NCBI GenBank assembly: GCA_023388675.1
Contig: JAEWFU010000014.1
Span: 1 to 11,147 of the forward strand
From: Pseudomonadota bacterium
Lineage (GTDB): Bacteria > Pseudomonadota > Alphaproteobacteria > Rhizobiales > Rhizobiaceae
Reading direction: 5' to 3'
DNA length: 11,147 nucleotides
Shown: positions 1 to 6,110 of the stretch, in pieces
Layout of the letters: each line of letters begins with the position of its first letter
How positions within the stretch are numbered: the first letter of the stretch is position 1
Translations under genes and position numbers: made by a program
The notes under the pieces: generated by a model
Seen by the model: the letters and a program-made list of their open reading frames with translations, nothing else
What the model was told of the DNA's origin: nothing
Databases searched by the model: none

Positions 1-2
1 AA

Positions 3-30
3 GCCCGCCCCGCATGGCTGCGGAGCGGGC
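3..30 (-). terminator. Hairpin terminator at window edge
   Basis: Positions 3-8 pair with 25-30 (GCCCGC/GCGGGC). After one mismatch, 10-14 pair with 19-23, leaving a 4-nt loop. On the minus strand the stem is followed by TT and then the window ends, so the rest of any U tract cannot be seen. It lies about 45 nt after the stop of the small exported-protein gene at 74-250 and fits a rho-independent terminator for it. Confidence 0.55.
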
Positions 31-73
31 GGAAGGAACATTCACAGGGTTTCGAGAAAGAAGCCTTCGCGGC

Positions 74-250
74 CTACTTCTCTTTCTTGACCGTCGTCGC
101 GTCCGCCGGGGTCGACATCGATCCCGAAGAGATGCTGGCAACCGTCAGCTTGGTGTCCGTCGAAGCGGTTGTATCGCGCTTCATCGGGCAGGCGGCCGCG
201 ACCGAAACGGAAAATCCGAGAGCGGCTGCAAGTGCCAAGACTGTCTTCAT
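74..250 (-). CDS. Small exported protein, 58 aa, hypothetical
   Basis: I translated this by eye. The ORF starts with ATG at 250 and ends with TAG at 76-74. A Shine-Dalgarno AGAGGA (264-259) lies 8 nt before the ATG. Residues 1-20 are a clear signal peptide: a Lys at residue 3, then a hydrophobic Ala/Leu/Val core ending in VAAA before Cys21-Pro22. The mature part is about 38 residues, rich in Thr, Ser, Ala and Asp, and ends in KKEK. The Cys directly after the predicted cleavage site resembles a lipoprotein, but position -3 is Ala rather than the usual Leu, so plain signal peptidase I cleavage is as likely. No enzymatic motif is visible and I cannot name a family; similar tiny periplasmic proteins exist in Rhizobiales as far as I recall. 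It is the last gene of the minus-strand group and is preceded by a perfect dyad at 311-327, so it may have its own promoter. Confidence 0.7.
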   Translation of the reverse strand: MKTVLALAAALGFSVSVAAACPMKRDTTASTDTKLTVASISSGSMSTPADATTVKKEK

Positions 251-310
251 GGTGCGTATCCTCTGCTTCGATACGCCCTCAGGCTAACAAGGCGATCCGC
301 TCGCCGCCAA

Positions 311-327
311 ATCACGATTGTCGTGAT
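311..327. promoter_or_regulatory. Perfect 17-bp dyad (operator or weak terminator)
   Basis: ATCACGA at 311-317 and TCGTGAT at 321-327 are exact reverse complements around a TTG spacer. The dyad lies 9 nt past the stop of the DUF4336 gene and 60 nt upstream of the small exported-protein ATG. Two readings are possible: an operator for a dimeric repressor controlling the small gene, or a weak minus-strand terminator, because the minus-strand stem is followed by TTT once its last T is counted. The stem is only 7 bp and not very GC-rich, which makes a strong terminator less likely. Confidence 0.4.
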
Positions 328-336
328 CGCACCCGC

Positions 337-1083
337 TCAGTCCAGCAGCCAGCGGAAGGCGCGCCGCAGTTCAGCCGCGCCGTTCTTTTCATACCACCGG
401 CCATGCGCGAGGATCACGCGTTCGGGCTCCCACGAAATCATCGTTTGCACCGCTGCCTTCAGCTCCGCCTTCTGCTGGCGAAACGTCAGGCGCATGTCGC
501 GCGGCATCTGCCCGTCGGGATCCTGAACCCCGCCCAGCTTCGTCAGCCAGCGCATCCAGAACGAACCCAGCTTCGCCGGCTCGAAGTTCTCGATAAGGTC
601 GGTCAGCACCAGCGTGCGGCTGCGCCGGTCGAAGAACTCGACCTCGGTCATGAAGCTGCCGGAAATCGGTAGCGTGTCGATCGCCGCATCCCAGCCATAA
701 CCGGAGCTGCGATCAAGCGTCTGGTAAGCAAAATCGATCCGATCACCAGCCTGCTCCGGTATGCGCGGCGCAAGATGGACTTCCGCCTCCGGAAATACGC
801 GGTGCCAGTCGGCAATCCACCAGTAATGGATACGGTTCGGCCCGACGATCCACCGGGGCCTGCCGAGGTTCCGGACCGTATCGGCAAGCTCTGGCGTCAG
901 TTCGGTCGGCGAATGCAGGAACAGGTCGCCGTCGATCCGGATCACCGTCATCCGCGTCGGAAACGGCATCTTCGGCCACGGCATGCCAAAACGGATGACC
1001 GGCCCGTCAACGATCCAGACCTCGTCGCACACCCGCTTCAGCGTGTTGATCGGCTCGTAGGTTTTTCCGCGTGCGCCGGCCAC
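337..1083 (-). CDS. DUF4336 protein (metallo-beta-lactamase-like fold)
   Basis: The start is taken as GTG at 1083, giving 248 aa. The upstream ATG at 1194 would bury 37 residues in the TraB gene, and the family's N-terminal pattern (TYEPINTLK, then VWIVDGP) only begins at residue 8. The protein shows a DUF4336-like series of blocks: VIRIDGDLFLHSPTEL (48-62), IVGPNRIHYWWIADW (79-93) with His86 and His94, LVLTDLIENF (158-167), and RVILAHGRWY (222-231) with His227. DUF4336 proteins are related to the metallo-beta-lactamase superfamily, but the canonical HxHxDH motif is absent; HSPTEL stands in its place. Function is unknown, with a cytosolic hydrolase-like role as the usual guess. The GTG sits 4 nt after the TraB stop with only a weak purine stretch before it, so translation is probably coupled to the upstream gene. 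Confidence 0.8.
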   Translation of the reverse strand: MAGARGKTYEPINTLKRVCDEVWIVDGPVIRFGMPWPKMPFPTRMTVIRIDGDLFLHSPTELTPELADTVRNLGRPRWIVGPNRIHYWWIADWHRVFPEAEVHLAPRIPEQAGDRIDFAYQTLDRSSGYGWDAAIDTLPISGSFMTEVEFFDRRSRTLVLTDLIENFEPAKLGSFWMRWLTKLGGVQDPDGQMPRDMRLTFRQQKAELKAAVQTMISWEPERVILAHGRWYEKNGAAELRRAFRWLLD

Positions 1084-1087
1084 CGGC

Positions 1088-2161
1088 TCACTGCACCGCG
1101 CTGACTGTGTAGCCGGCTTCGCGCAGCAGCGCGACGAGCCCCTCGTCGCCGGGCAGGTGTAATGCGCCGACTGCGATGAACGCGCCGCCGGCATCGATGA
1201 ATGGCGCGGCCCGCGCCGCCATCGTGTCGTTGCGCGCGGTGATCATGGCTTCCTCGAACGCGGCGAACCCCGCCGCGGACTGCTCGTCGGATGGCAGCAC
1301 CGCCCGGAAGAACGGCCAGAACATGCCGGTCTCGCCGTCGAGATAGAGCACGATCATCGTCTCGATGACATCGTCGATCCGCTCGCCCAGCGCCAGCGTG
1401 TCGACAAGCCCGCGCATGTGGAACTCCATCGGCAGCGAGGCCATCGCGCCGAGCTGGTCGACGATCGTCTCCAGGCCCGCGAGCGCCTTGCCGTCCGCCT
1501 GCGCGCGCTCGGCGAGCTCGACGTCGAGCACTTTCGCGCCGGATGCCTTGCGCGCCAGCTCACATGCCGGCAGCGCCACCATCGAGGCGATCATCCACGG
1601 TTTCATCTTCTGCACGCTGGCCGGCGGTATGCCCCGCTGGTTCAGCGCCGCCTCGGCCGTCGCCCTGTCTTCCTCCGACAGCAGCGAAAACAGCGTCGTG
1701 TCGTCGGTGAACATCATCAGTTCGGGCTGCGTGGCCATCGCCGCCATCATCTTCGACTGGTCGAGGATTTCCGTGGTTTCGATCACCACGGTCGACGACG
1801 CGTCGAGCGCCGCCTCGGCATCGTCGCCAAGCCGCACCACCCGCGGGTCGGACATATGCATCGTGCCGAACAGATAGGAGGGTTCGGCGCCCGCCTTCTC
1901 GATCCGCCACAACAGCGCATCGCCGTTCGCCACGCTCGCGGCTTCCGTCCGTATCTGCTCCAGCATTGCCGGATCGTCTTGTTCCATCGCCGCGAGCAGG
2001 TCACCGCCGGTGCAGGCCGTCGCATCGTCCTGCGCATTTGCCTGCGTGACGGCAAACAGCAGCGTCGCGACGAACGCGGCCAGGAAAAGAAGGTTGAGCG
2101 CCGCGATCAGCCTCAGCGAGAGATCGGCGGCGCGCTCGGGTATGGCAGCGGTCGGTTTCAT
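1088..2161 (-). CDS. TraB/GumN family exported or membrane-anchored protein
   Basis: ATG at 2161 has AAGG at 2173-2170, 8 nt upstream, and gives 357 aa, normal for the family. The open frame continues to 2566, but the extra 135 codons run into the repeat and the xerC end and read as low-complexity Arg/Pro/Ser, so I reject them. Residues 14-44 form a long hydrophobic segment ending in ANAQ, a signal peptide or anchor. The TraB/GumN domain follows: YLFGTMHMSDP (96-106, the GTxH motif with His102), VVIETTEI (125-132), KMKPWMIASM (185-194), LAGLETIVDQL (227-237), and the C-terminal AVGALHLPGDEGL (330-342, His335), then LLREAGYTV. These His/Glu residues are the proposed metalloprotease-like active site of the family. 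Substrates are not established. Two genes on this strand follow closely, DUF4336 and a small exported protein. Confidence 0.88.
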   Translation of the reverse strand: MKPTAAIPERAADLSLRLIAALNLLFLAAFVATLLFAVTQANAQDDATACTGGDLLAAMEQDDPAMLEQIRTEAASVANGDALLWRIEKAGAEPSYLFGTMHMSDPRVVRLGDDAEAALDASSTVVIETTEILDQSKMMAAMATQPELMMFTDDTTLFSLLSEEDRATAEAALNQRGIPPASVQKMKPWMIASMVALPACELARKASGAKVLDVELAERAQADGKALAGLETIVDQLGAMASLPMEFHMRGLVDTLALGERIDDVIETMIVLYLDGETGMFWPFFRAVLPSDEQSAAGFAAFEEAMITARNDTMAARAAPFIDAGGAFIAVGALHLPGDEGLVALLREAGYTVSAVQ

Positions 2162-2220
2162 GGCTCGAACCTTGCAGAGAAGTGCGGCCAAACCGTTAAG
2201 CCAATCCGAAAAATGCCGCC

Positions 2221-2414
2221 GTGCGTCCTTCGAGGCTCGCTGCGCTCGCGACTCAGGATGAGGATCGTGGGTTGATCGAGCCAGCAACGCCGGGGGCTCG
2301 ATGTACTTCAGCAGAACAATCCTCGAGCCCACCGGCTTGCGGGAGAGACGGACGACGATCCTCATCCTGAGGTGCGACCCTGAGCTTGTCGAAGGGGAGC
2401 CTCGAAGGACGCAC
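2221..2414. repeat. Pair of inverted palindromic repeat units (REP/BIME-like)
   Basis: Two copies of one unit face each other. The outer 18 nt at 2221-2238 (GTGCGTCCTTCGAGGCTC) are an exact reverse complement of 2397-2414. The inner 17 nt at 2252-2268 (CTCAGGATGAGGATCGT) are an exact reverse complement of 2355-2371. Between these blocks the left unit has 13 nt and the right unit 25 nt, the latter including a TGAGCTTGTCGAAGG stretch. The central 86 nt contain a further small stem (TCGAGCC near 2276, GGCTCGA near 2295). The element lies between xerC and the TraB gene and overlaps neither. Units of this style are scattered in intergenic DNA of many Rhizobiales genomes; that is from memory and was not searched. 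Confidence 0.85.
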
Positions 2415-2432
2415 CAACAAATCGCGCAACCT

Positions 2433-3371
2433 CTACGCCCGGGGGTGGGCCGCATCGTAGATGTCGAGCAGCCGGGCGGTATCCACCCCCGTATAGATCT
2501 GCGTCGTCGACAGGCTGGCGTGGCCGAGCAGTTCCTGGATGGTGCGCAGGTCGCCGCCGCGCGCAAGCAGATGCGTGGCGAACGAATGGCGCAGTGAATG
2601 CGGCGTCGCGGTGTCCGGCAGGTTCAGCGCGGAGCGCAGCTTCTGCATCTTGCGCTGGATGATCGCCGGCTGCAGCGGGCCGCCGCGCGCGCCGCGAAAC
2701 AGCGGCGCGTCCAGCCCGAGATGATAGGGGCAAAGCCGCCGGTATTCGTCAACGGCCCGGAGCGCCACCGGCAGCACCGGCACCAGCCGCGTCTTGCCGC
2801 CCTTGCCGGTCACCCGCAGCACGGTCTCCGTGCTGTCGGCCAGGGCTGCGCCCGGCAGCCCGAGCGCTTCCGAGATGCGCAATCCGCAACCATAGAGCAG
2901 TGTCAGCACCGCCGCGTTGCGCGCCGCGATCCACGGTTCCTCCGCCAGTTGCTCGCCTGCGGAAACCACCCGCCTGGCGTCGACCGCCGTCAGTGGCTTG
3001 GGCAGCGATTTCGGCTGCTTCGGCGCGCGCATGGCGGCCGCTCCGGCGGCATTCGCCAGCCCGCGCCGTTCCAGAAACCGCAGGAAGGAGCGGATGCCCG
3101 CCAGCCCCCGGCCCAGCGATCGCGCGCCCGCCCCACCATTGCGGCGATGCGCCAGGAAGGCGCGCAGGTCGAAGGGTTTCAACTCGGCGATGTCGGCAAT
3201 GCCGGGCGCACCGCCGCAATGCCCGGTCAGGAATTGCAGGAGCTGGCGCGTATCGCGCTCATAGGCATCGACCGTCAGCGCCGAAAGCCGCCGTTCGGCG
3301 GCAAGCGAGGCGAGCCAGTCCTGACGTGCCTTCTGCAGATCGGGACGCGCGGAGACGAGGAATTCTTCCAT
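2433..3371 (-). CDS. xerC: Tyrosine recombinase XerC
   Basis: This is a site-specific recombinase that resolves chromosome dimers at dif with XerD and FtsK. The full catalytic set of a tyrosine recombinase is present: Arg165 in GCGLRISEAL, Lys190 in TGKGGKTR, His258 and Arg261 in HSLRHSFATH, His284 in LLGHASLSTT, and nucleophile Tyr293 in QIYTGVD. The N-terminal SAM-like core-binding domain covers residues about 11-105 (KARQDWLASLAAERRLSALT onward), a XerC-like rather than XerD-like pattern. With ATG at 3371 the protein is 312 aa, close to the usual 300-310. In-frame ATGs at 3389 and 3392 would add 6 or 7 residues; none of the three has a convincing Shine-Dalgarno. It diverges from rimM across 361 bp of repeats. 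Assignment as XerC rather than a phage integrase rests on length, N-terminus and the lack of other mobile genes nearby. Confidence 0.88.
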   Translation of the reverse strand: MEEFLVSARPDLQKARQDWLASLAAERRLSALTVDAYERDTRQLLQFLTGHCGGAPGIADIAELKPFDLRAFLAHRRNGGAGARSLGRGLAGIRSFLRFLERRGLANAAGAAAMRAPKQPKSLPKPLTAVDARRVVSAGEQLAEEPWIAARNAAVLTLLYGCGLRISEALGLPGAALADSTETVLRVTGKGGKTRLVPVLPVALRAVDEYRRLCPYHLGLDAPLFRGARGGPLQPAIIQRKMQKLRSALNLPDTATPHSLRHSFATHLLARGGDLRTIQELLGHASLSTTQIYTGVDTARLLDIYDAAHPRA

Positions 3372-3447
3372 CCACGCATACTGCCGCATCATGGTTAGCG
3401 GCGAGTGAACGCTGGTCGCCGATTTCCAAAGAAGGCCCGAGAGGACA

Positions 3448-3582
3448 AACGCCCCCTCCACCACTTCGTGGTCCCCCTCCCCGTAAACGGAGGAGGAACC
3501 AGGTCGCGGAAGGCCGCAGCGCTGGATCCTCCCCTGCAAAGCGGGGGAGGGGGACCATGCGCAGCATGGTGGAGGGGGCGTT
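3448..3582. repeat. Inverted pair of C-rich palindromic repeat units
   Basis: AACGCCCCCTCCACCA at 3448-3463 is an exact reverse complement of 3567-3582. After a variable hairpin, GGTCCCCCTCCCC in the left unit is matched by GGGGAGGGGGACC, ending at 3555, in the right unit. Each unit also folds on itself: CCAC-TTC-GTGG (3461-3471) on the left and CCATGC-GCA-GCATGG (3555-3569) on the right. CCTCC/GGAGG-type stems follow near 3478-3495 and 3528-3548. It lies in the divergent gap between xerC and rimM. Repeats of this CCCCCTCCACCA type are, from memory, common in intergenic DNA of Mesorhizobium-like genomes. Confidence 0.85.
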
Positions 3583-3618
3583 CAAATCCAAACGAAGGGT
3601 GAGACAAGTGGCCCGGCT

Positions 3619-3662
3619 CCGTCATTTCGCGACCCTCGCAGGCTCGGTCGCTCGGATGACGG
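3619..3662. repeat. Second, shorter palindrome upstream of rimM
   Basis: CCGTCAT at 3619-3625 pairs with ATGACGG at 3656-3662, and GCGACC at 3629-3634 pairs with GGTCGC at 3646-3651, giving a 13-bp interrupted stem. Its sequence differs from the C-rich repeat 37 nt to its left. The CCGTCAT...ATGACGG ends resemble another palindromic repeat class seen between genes in Rhizobiales. It could also be a structured element in the rimM leader or a terminator-like stem, but there is no T run. Confidence 0.55.
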
Positions 3663-3697
3663 TAGGGAGGCAGGACGCCGTCCGCGCTTCCCCCGGA

Positions 3698-3726
3698 TTG
3701 AATTGCGTCGGCGGCACGATTAGAGA
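3698..3726 (+). promoter_or_regulatory. Possible sigma70-type promoter for rimM
   Basis: TTGAAT (3698-3703) and TAGAGA (3721-3726) are spaced by 17 nt. The match to consensus is modest, especially at -10. If used, transcription would begin close to the rimM ATG at 3733, giving a very short or leaderless message. That would fit the poor Shine-Dalgarno before rimM, where only AGAGACGGGCG precedes the ATG. This is pattern reading only. Confidence 0.2.
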
Positions 3727-3732
3727 CGGGCG

Positions 3733-4263
3733 ATGACAAAGGATGAAAAAACCGTCCAGATGGCTGTGATCGGCGCCCCGCACGGCGTGAAGGGCGAGGT
3801 GCGGGTCAAGACCTTCACCGGCGATCCCTTGGCGCTGGGCGATTACGGCCCGCTGCGATCTGCAGACGGACGGACCTTCACCGTCGCGGCGATCCGCCCG
3901 GCGAAGACCGTCGTCGTGGTCCGCTTCAGGGAGATCGCCGGTCGCGAGGCCGCGGAAGCCGTGACCGGAACCGAGCTCTTCATCGACCGCTCGGCGCTGC
4001 CAGACGATCTGGACGACGATGAATTCTACCACGCCGATCTGATCGGTCTTGCCGTCCGCGACGAGACGGGCGCATCGATCGGCAAGGTCGCTGCGGTCCA
4101 GAATTTTGGCGGCGGCGACATCGTCGAGGTGGCGCTCACGGGCCGCCGAACGGTGATGATCCCGTTCACGCTCGCCGCCATTCCCGAAATTTCGGTTCGC
4201 GACGGCTTCATCCGCATCGACAGCGCCGGCGCGGGATTGGTCGAGGAGGATGGCGGCGAATGA
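3733..4263 (+). CDS. rimM: Ribosome maturation factor RimM
   Basis: RimM helps mature the head of the 30S subunit and binds ribosomal protein uS19. The 176-aa length is typical. The N-terminal RimM domain (residues about 8-90) has [18 protein letters not shown] (12-29), the family signature. The C-terminal PRC-barrel domain starts at [13 protein letters not shown] (96-108) and includes [16 protein letters not shown] (118-133) and MIPFT (142-146). The start is the first ATG, preceded by only a weak purine stretch. Its TGA overlaps the trmD ATG as ATGA at 4260-4263, so the two are translationally coupled. In most bacteria rpsP (bS16) lies directly upstream; here the upstream 361 bp hold only repeats, followed by divergent xerC. 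Confidence 0.95.
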   Translation: MTKDEKTVQMAVIGAPHGVKGEVRVKTFTGDPLALGDYGPLRSADGRTFTVAAIRPAKTVVVVRFREIAGREAAEAVTGTELFIDRSALPDDLDDDEFYHADLIGLAVRDETGASIGKVAAVQNFGGGDIVEVALTGRRTVMIPFTLAAIPEISVRDGFIRIDSAGAGLVEEDGGE

Positions 4264-4970
4264 GCTTTTCGGCCACCGTGCTGACGCTCTATCCGGAGAT
4301 GTTTCCCGGCGCGCTGGGCCATTCGCTGGCGGGCCGCGCGCTGGAGCGCGGCGACTGGTCGCTGGAAACCGTCCAGATCCGCGACTTCGCCGCCGACCGG
4401 CATCGCACCGTGGACGACACGCCGGCCGGCGGCGGCGCCGGCATGGTCCTGCGCGCCGACATTCTGGCGAAAGCCATCGACCATGCCGCACCCGAGGACG
4501 ACCGGCGGCCGAAGCTGTTGATGAGCCCGCGCGGAAAGCCGCTGACCCAAGGGCGCGTCCGCGCGCTGGCGGCCGGCCCCGGCGCGGTGATCGTCTGCGG
4601 CCGCTTCGAGGGTGTCGACCAGCGCGTGATCGAGGCCCGCGACCTCGAGGAAGTCTCGATCGGCGACTATATCCTCTCGGGCGGCGAGCCGGCCGCCCTT
4701 GTGCTGCTTGACGCAGTGGTGCGCCTGCTTCCGGGCGTCATGGGCAATGAGGAATCGGGCGCGGAGGAGAGCTTCGAAAGTGGGCTGCTGGAGCATCCAC
4801 ACTACACCCGTCCGCAGGATTTCGAGGGCAGGGCCATTCCCGACATTCTGACCTCCGGCAATCACGGACGGATCGCCGGGTGGCGACGCGGGGAAGCCGA
4901 GCGGCTGACGGCAGAGCGCCGGCCGGATCTTTTCGTTGTCCATCAAACGGAAAAGGGGTCGAAGAAATGA
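4260..4970 (+). CDS. trmD: tRNA (guanine37-N1)-methyltransferase TrmD
   Basis: TrmD makes m1G37 next to the anticodon, which prevents +1 frameshifting; it is a SPOUT-fold, trefoil-knot dimer using SAM. At 236 aa it is near the usual length. Visible motifs are [11 protein letters not shown] (7-17), [15 protein letters not shown] (51-65), [12 protein letters not shown] (87-97 region), [11 protein letters not shown] (113-123), [15 protein letters not shown] (131-145), which forms the SAM-binding knot, and [10 protein letters not shown] (176-185). By hand alignment the general base, Asp169 in E. coli and H. influenzae numbering (..DSF..), corresponds to Glu170 in EESF. I am not sure how common this is in alphaproteobacteria. 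GAGGAGGA at 4243-4250 is a strong Shine-Dalgarno inside rimM. The stop overlaps the next ATG as ATGA. Confidence 0.96.
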   Translation: MSFSATVLTLYPEMFPGALGHSLAGRALERGDWSLETVQIRDFAADRHRTVDDTPAGGGAGMVLRADILAKAIDHAAPEDDRRPKLLMSPRGKPLTQGRVRALAAGPGAVIVCGRFEGVDQRVIEARDLEEVSIGDYILSGGEPAALVLLDAVVRLLPGVMGNEESGAEESFESGLLEHPHYTRPQDFEGRAIPDILTSGNHGRIAGWRRGEAERLTAERRPDLFVVHQTEKGSKK

Positions 4971-5341
4971 CCCTGCTCCTCCGCCTCGAACATGCAGCGA
5001 TGGCACTCGTCGCGCTCGTCGCCTTCCATCTTTCGGGCGGAAACTGGTGGCTGTTCGCCGCGCTGATCCTGGTTCCCGACATCTCGATGGCCGGCTATCT
5101 CGGCGGACCCCGGCTCGGCGCCTGGTGCTACAATGCCGTGCATACCTGGCTCGCCCCGGCAGCGCTCTGGCTGGTCGCGCTGGCTGCGGGCGCGCCGCTC
5201 CTCGCGCAGATCGCGATCATCCTCGCCGCTCACATCGCGATCGACCGGGCGCTCGGCTACGGCCTTAAGCGCGAAAGCGGCTTTCAGGATACGCATCTCG
5301 GCCGGATCGGACGACCGAAGGATGACCGTCCTGCCAGTTGA
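4967..5341 (+). CDS. DUF4260 family integral membrane protein
   Basis: ATG at 4967 overlaps the trmD stop (ATGA), with AAGGGG at 4953-4958 as Shine-Dalgarno. This gives 124 aa, normal for DUF4260. The protein is mostly hydrophobic, with three to four likely membrane segments (about 10-24, 27-44, 60-76, 78-94). Family blocks are [13 protein letters not shown] (35-47), [11 protein letters not shown] (54-64), [13 protein letters not shown] (89-101) and [10 protein letters not shown] (106-115). Conserved Asp, His, Tyr and Arg residues inside or next to the membrane segments suggest a catalytic or ligand-binding pocket, but no function is known to me. The gene is translationally coupled to trmD, so it is made together with a tRNA-modifying enzyme. 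This may only reflect operon insertion. Confidence 0.85.
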   Translation: MTLLLRLEHAAMALVALVAFHLSGGNWWLFAALILVPDISMAGYLGGPRLGAWCYNAVHTWLAPAALWLVALAAGAPLLAQIAIILAAHIAIDRALGYGLKRESGFQDTHLGRIGRPKDDRPAS

Positions 5342-5424
5342 TTCGACCGTGGATGTGGTGTATGTGCGCCCACGAAACGGCCGATGGCCGGGAATTTAAC
5401 CAGAACACGTGAATTCGCTCCTGT

Positions 5425-5443
5425 TCCCTTCCCCAGGAAGGGA
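5425..5443 (+). promoter_or_regulatory. Hairpin in the rplS leader
   Basis: TCCCTTCC (5425-5432) and GGAAGGGA (5436-5443) form a perfect 8-bp stem with a CCA loop, 74 nt upstream of the rplS ATG. The 176-nt gap between the DUF4260 stop and rplS also holds a 5-bp stem, CGGCC/GGCCG, at 5378-5390. Neither is followed by a T run, so they are not classic terminators. Leader structures that bind a ribosomal protein or affect mRNA stability are a known theme for ribosomal protein genes, but I know of no described one for rplS in this group. Confidence 0.35.
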
Positions 5444-5517
5444 CGCTTTCCGAGGCGGTATCGACTGCCGGTGAGACGGGCGCTCTGACGGTTCGCAAGA
5501 ACTAAGGAATCATTCCA

Positions 5518-6051
5518 ATGGACATCATCCGTCAGCTCGAGGCCGAGCAGGCCGCCAAGATCGAGGAAAAGCGCAAGCTCCCCGAATTCCAGCCCGGCGA
5601 CACCGTTCGCGTGCAGGTGCGCGTCACCGAAGGCACCCGCACCCGCGTGCAGGCCTATGAAGGCGTCTGCATCGCCCGTTCCGGCTCGGGCTTCCAGGAA
5701 AGCTTCACCGTCCGCAAGATCTCCTACGGCGAAGGCGTGGAGCGCGTGTTCCCGGTCTACTCGCCGCTGGTCGAGGCGGTCGAGGTCGTGCGCCGTGGTA
5801 AGGTCCGCCGCGCCAAGCTCTATTATCTGCGCGATCGTCGCGGCAAGTCGGCCCGCATCGTCGAGAACACCGGCGTACGCGCCCGCAAGCTGAACGATGC
5901 CGAGCGCGACGCGCTCGCCGCCGAGAAGGCGCGCATCGAGGCCGAAAAGATCGCCGCCGCTGAGGCGCTGGCAGCCGAGAAGGCCGCTGCCGATGCCGCT
6001 GAAAAGGCGGCCGCAGAGGCTGCCGAGAAGGAAAACAGCGCGGCCGAGTAA
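5518..6051 (+). CDS. rplS: 50S ribosomal protein L19 (bL19) with long C-terminal tail
   Basis: bL19 sits at the 30S-50S interface. The core is unmistakable: [11 protein letters not shown] at the start, [16 protein letters not shown] (24-39), [11 protein letters not shown] (44-54), [20 protein letters not shown] (62-81), [20 protein letters not shown] (82-101) and [13 protein letters not shown] (102-114). The E. coli protein ends a few residues after this point at about 115 aa. Here a 51-residue tail (127-177), rich in Ala, Glu and Lys with AAEK-like repeats, is added and should form a charged helix. Extended L19 tails are known in rhizobia, though I cannot say whether this length is typical. 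AAGGA at 5504-5508, 9 nt before the ATG, is a good Shine-Dalgarno. The gene ends in a clear terminator at 6082-6110. Confidence 0.97.
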   Translation: MDIIRQLEAEQAAKIEEKRKLPEFQPGDTVRVQVRVTEGTRTRVQAYEGVCIARSGSGFQESFTVRKISYGEGVERVFPVYSPLVEAVEVVRRGKVRRAKLYYLRDRRGKSARIVENTGVRARKLNDAERDALAAEKARIEAEKIAAAEALAAEKAAADAAEKAAAEAAEKENSAAE

Positions 6052-6081
6052 TTCCGGACCCACTGTTTCTGCATATCGACG

Positions 6082-6110
6082 ATGGCGGCCAATGGCCGCC
6101 ATTTTCGTTT
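6082..6110 (+). terminator. Rho-independent terminator after rplS
   Basis: ATGGCGGCC (6082-6090) pairs perfectly with GGCCGCCAT (6094-6102) across a 3-nt AAT loop, followed by TTTCGTTT. The stem begins 30 nt after the rplS stop and separates it from the symporter gene. Confidence 0.85.

Noticed and set aside
2221..2414. The inverted repeat as ends of an insertion sequence
   Set aside because: Only 86 nt lie between the inner arms, with no transposase and no visible target duplication; a REP-like pair fits better.
2162..2566. N-terminal extension of the TraB-family ORF up to 2566
   Set aside because: The extra codons read through the inverted repeat and into the end of xerC, whereas ATG 2161 has a Shine-Dalgarno and is directly followed by a signal peptide.
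2433..3371. xerC as an integrase marking a prophage or genomic island
   Set aside because: Its length and N-terminus fit housekeeping XerC, there is no adjacent tRNA, excisionase or phage gene, and composition matches the neighbours.
4026..5006. Long minus-strand frames opposite rimM and trmD (also 3622-4491)
   Set aside because: The plus-strand proteins carry every RimM and TrmD motif; the reverse frames are Arg/Gly/Ala-rich shadows.
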